From the NCBI GenBank assembly GCA_052388025.1, contig JBQTIP010000020.1, forward strand, positions 1 to 64,000: a stretch of DNA of 64,000 nt, read 5' to 3'. Under the pieces are notes generated by a model that worked only from the letters and a program-made list of their open reading frames with translations, made no database searches and was not told the DNA's origin. The stretch is from JBQTIP01 sp052388025 (GTDB lineage: Bacteria > Actinomycetota > UBA4738 > HRBIN12). Positions 63,334 to 64,000 of the stretch are shown here, piece by piece. A program made the position numbers and the translations under genes. Position 1 is the stretch's first letter, and each line of letters opens with the position of its first letter.

Positions 63334-63822
63334 TCAGTCGGTCTCCAGGCGGCTCATCAGCGCCTCCGTCGAGGACGTGAGCTGCACGACCCGGGGCGTG
63401 AAACCGAGGCCCTCCCAGAAGCTGAGCGCACCCTCGTTGGGCGCGAACGTCTTCAGCTCGATCCAGCCGACACCGCGCTCCGTCGCGAAGCGACCGGCCT
63501 CCTGGAGCAAGGCCCGCCCGACTCCGCGCCCGCGGTACCCGGCCCGCACTACGACGCCGGAGATCTCCAGCGCTCGTTCGTCGGAGAAGCGGGAGGGCGT
63601 GTGGATCTCGCCGTAGGCCATGCCCACGACCTCGCCCTCGTGCTCGGAGACCAGGACCACGGCATCCGGCGTCTCCATGGCCTCCCGGTACTTCGTGCCG
63701 ACCTCGTCGTAGAAGCCGGGCCGCGGGGTGAAGACCCGCCAGTCCCGCTGCATCCGGTCGAGCTCCTGGAACAGCGCCACCAGGGCTGGGAGGTCCTCTG
63801 GGGTCGCCTGCCTGACCTTCAC
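63334..63822 (-). CDS. GNAT family N-acetyltransferase
   Basis: 162 residues from GTG 63822, AGGAGG nine bases upstream. The acetyl-CoA loop GYRGRGVGRALL (Q/RxxGxG/A) is in the centre and the C-terminal FWEGLGFTPR is typical. It transfers an acetyl group to an amine of an unknown acceptor. It begins 13 bp after an enoyl-CoA hydratase gene on the same strand. Confidence 0.9.
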   Translation of the reverse strand: MKVRQATPEDLPALVALFQELDRMQRDWRVFTPRPGFYDEVGTKYREAMETPDAVVLVSEHEGEVVGMAYGEIHTPSRFSDERALEISGVVVRAGYRGRGVGRALLQEAGRFATERGVGWIELKTFAPNEGALSFWEGLGFTPRVVQLTSSTEALMSRLETD

Positions 63823-63835
63823 GCCGTCTCGCCTC

Positions 63836-64000
63836 CTACCTTCCCTTGAAGTCCGGCTCGCGCTTGTCTAGGAAGGCGCGCATGCCCTCCTTCTGGTCCT
63901 CCGTCTCGAACAGCTCGCAGAACAGGTCGCGCTCCAGCGCCAGTCCCTCGCGCTGGTCGCCTCTCGCCACCGCGTTTACCGCCGCCTTCGCGGCAGCGAG
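63836..64000 (-). CDS. Enoyl-CoA hydratase/isomerase, 3' end only
   Basis: Partial: 54 residues to TAG 63836, with the 5' part beyond the window. The end LERDLFCELFETEDQKEGMRAFLDKREPDFKG is the typical C-terminus of crotonase-family enzymes (E-D-x-x-E-G-M-x-A-F). It hydrates trans-2-enoyl-CoA or does related CoA chemistry in beta-oxidation. The active site is not visible in this fragment. Confidence 0.88.
   Translation of the reverse strand, partial: LAAAKAAVNAVARGDQREGLALERDLFCELFETEDQKEGMRAFLDKREPDFKGR

Overview
The window is 64 kb of very GC-rich DNA with short intergenic gaps, many GTG starts and purine-rich Shine-Dalgarno sites. It most resembles the chromosome of an uncultured Actinomycetota lineage. 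The best evidence is gene order: gltX, a fumarylacetoacetase-family gene, ilvE, serA, gatB, gatA, gatC, ligA and mnmA lie in this order on one strand, followed by etfB/etfA. From memory, Mycobacterium and Streptomyces keep much of this backbone in the same order. No tRNA, rRNA, CRISPR array, IS element or integrase was recognised.

Layout. (1) 0-3.8 kb: a Cys-rich small protein, an MFS exporter, gltX and a FAH-family gene. (2) 3.8-33.8 kb: an accessory catabolic block interrupting the core order, with only ilvE (26.8 kb) as a backbone gene. It holds an acetoacetate-decarboxylase-like protein, a second FAH protein, a class I amidotransferase, two SDRs, a stand-alone MetE-type methyltransferase, an amidase/nitrilase, a phytoene-desaturase-like flavoprotein, two cytochromes P450, two glutamine-synthetase-like ligases (one frameshifted), a threonine-dehydratase-like enzyme, an aromatic-amino-acid-decarboxylase-like enzyme with an APC permease, an HpaD-type extradiol dioxygenase, an HpaE-type aldehyde dehydrogenase, a frameshifted amine oxidase, a DmdA/GcvT-like folate protein and tandem MFS transporters. 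Three decayed genes lie at 13.6-14.6 kb. (3) 33.9-43.2 kb: serA with a class V aminotransferase, an ABC exporter with one large FtsX-type permease and two ATPases, and a Rieske ferredoxin with its reductase. (4) 43.5-54.7 kb: housekeeping core (gatB, gatA, gatC, ligA, UPF0280, mnmA) interrupted by a RelE/YefM-type toxin-antitoxin pair and a SnoaL-like trio. (5) 54.7-64 kb: a methyltransferase, a broken cyclase/ATPase/TPR regulator, etfBA, a fused pabB-pabC, small conserved proteins, a GNAT acetyltransferase and the 3' end of an enoyl-CoA hydratase gene.

How the genes may work together (inference). Permease, aromatic amine-forming decarboxylase, amine oxidase, HpaD, HpaE and FAH proteins suggest breakdown of aromatic amino acids or amines through a homoprotocatechuate-like meta-cleavage route. 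The two GS-like ligases and the class I amidotransferase fit gamma-glutamylation of amines. P450s and flavoproteins could prepare substrates, and the Rieske ferredoxin/reductase or EtfAB could carry electrons. No classical transcription factor was recognised in the catabolic block.

Several otherwise well-conserved genes are broken by single-base changes (GS-like at about 18.81 kb, amine oxidase at about 28.78 kb, regulator at 56.54 and 57.92 kb, TfoX-like and amidohydrolase remnants). These may be real decay or assembly error. The most specific regulatory signal is a run of four GTAC cores exactly 12 bp apart in front of the toxin-antitoxin operon.
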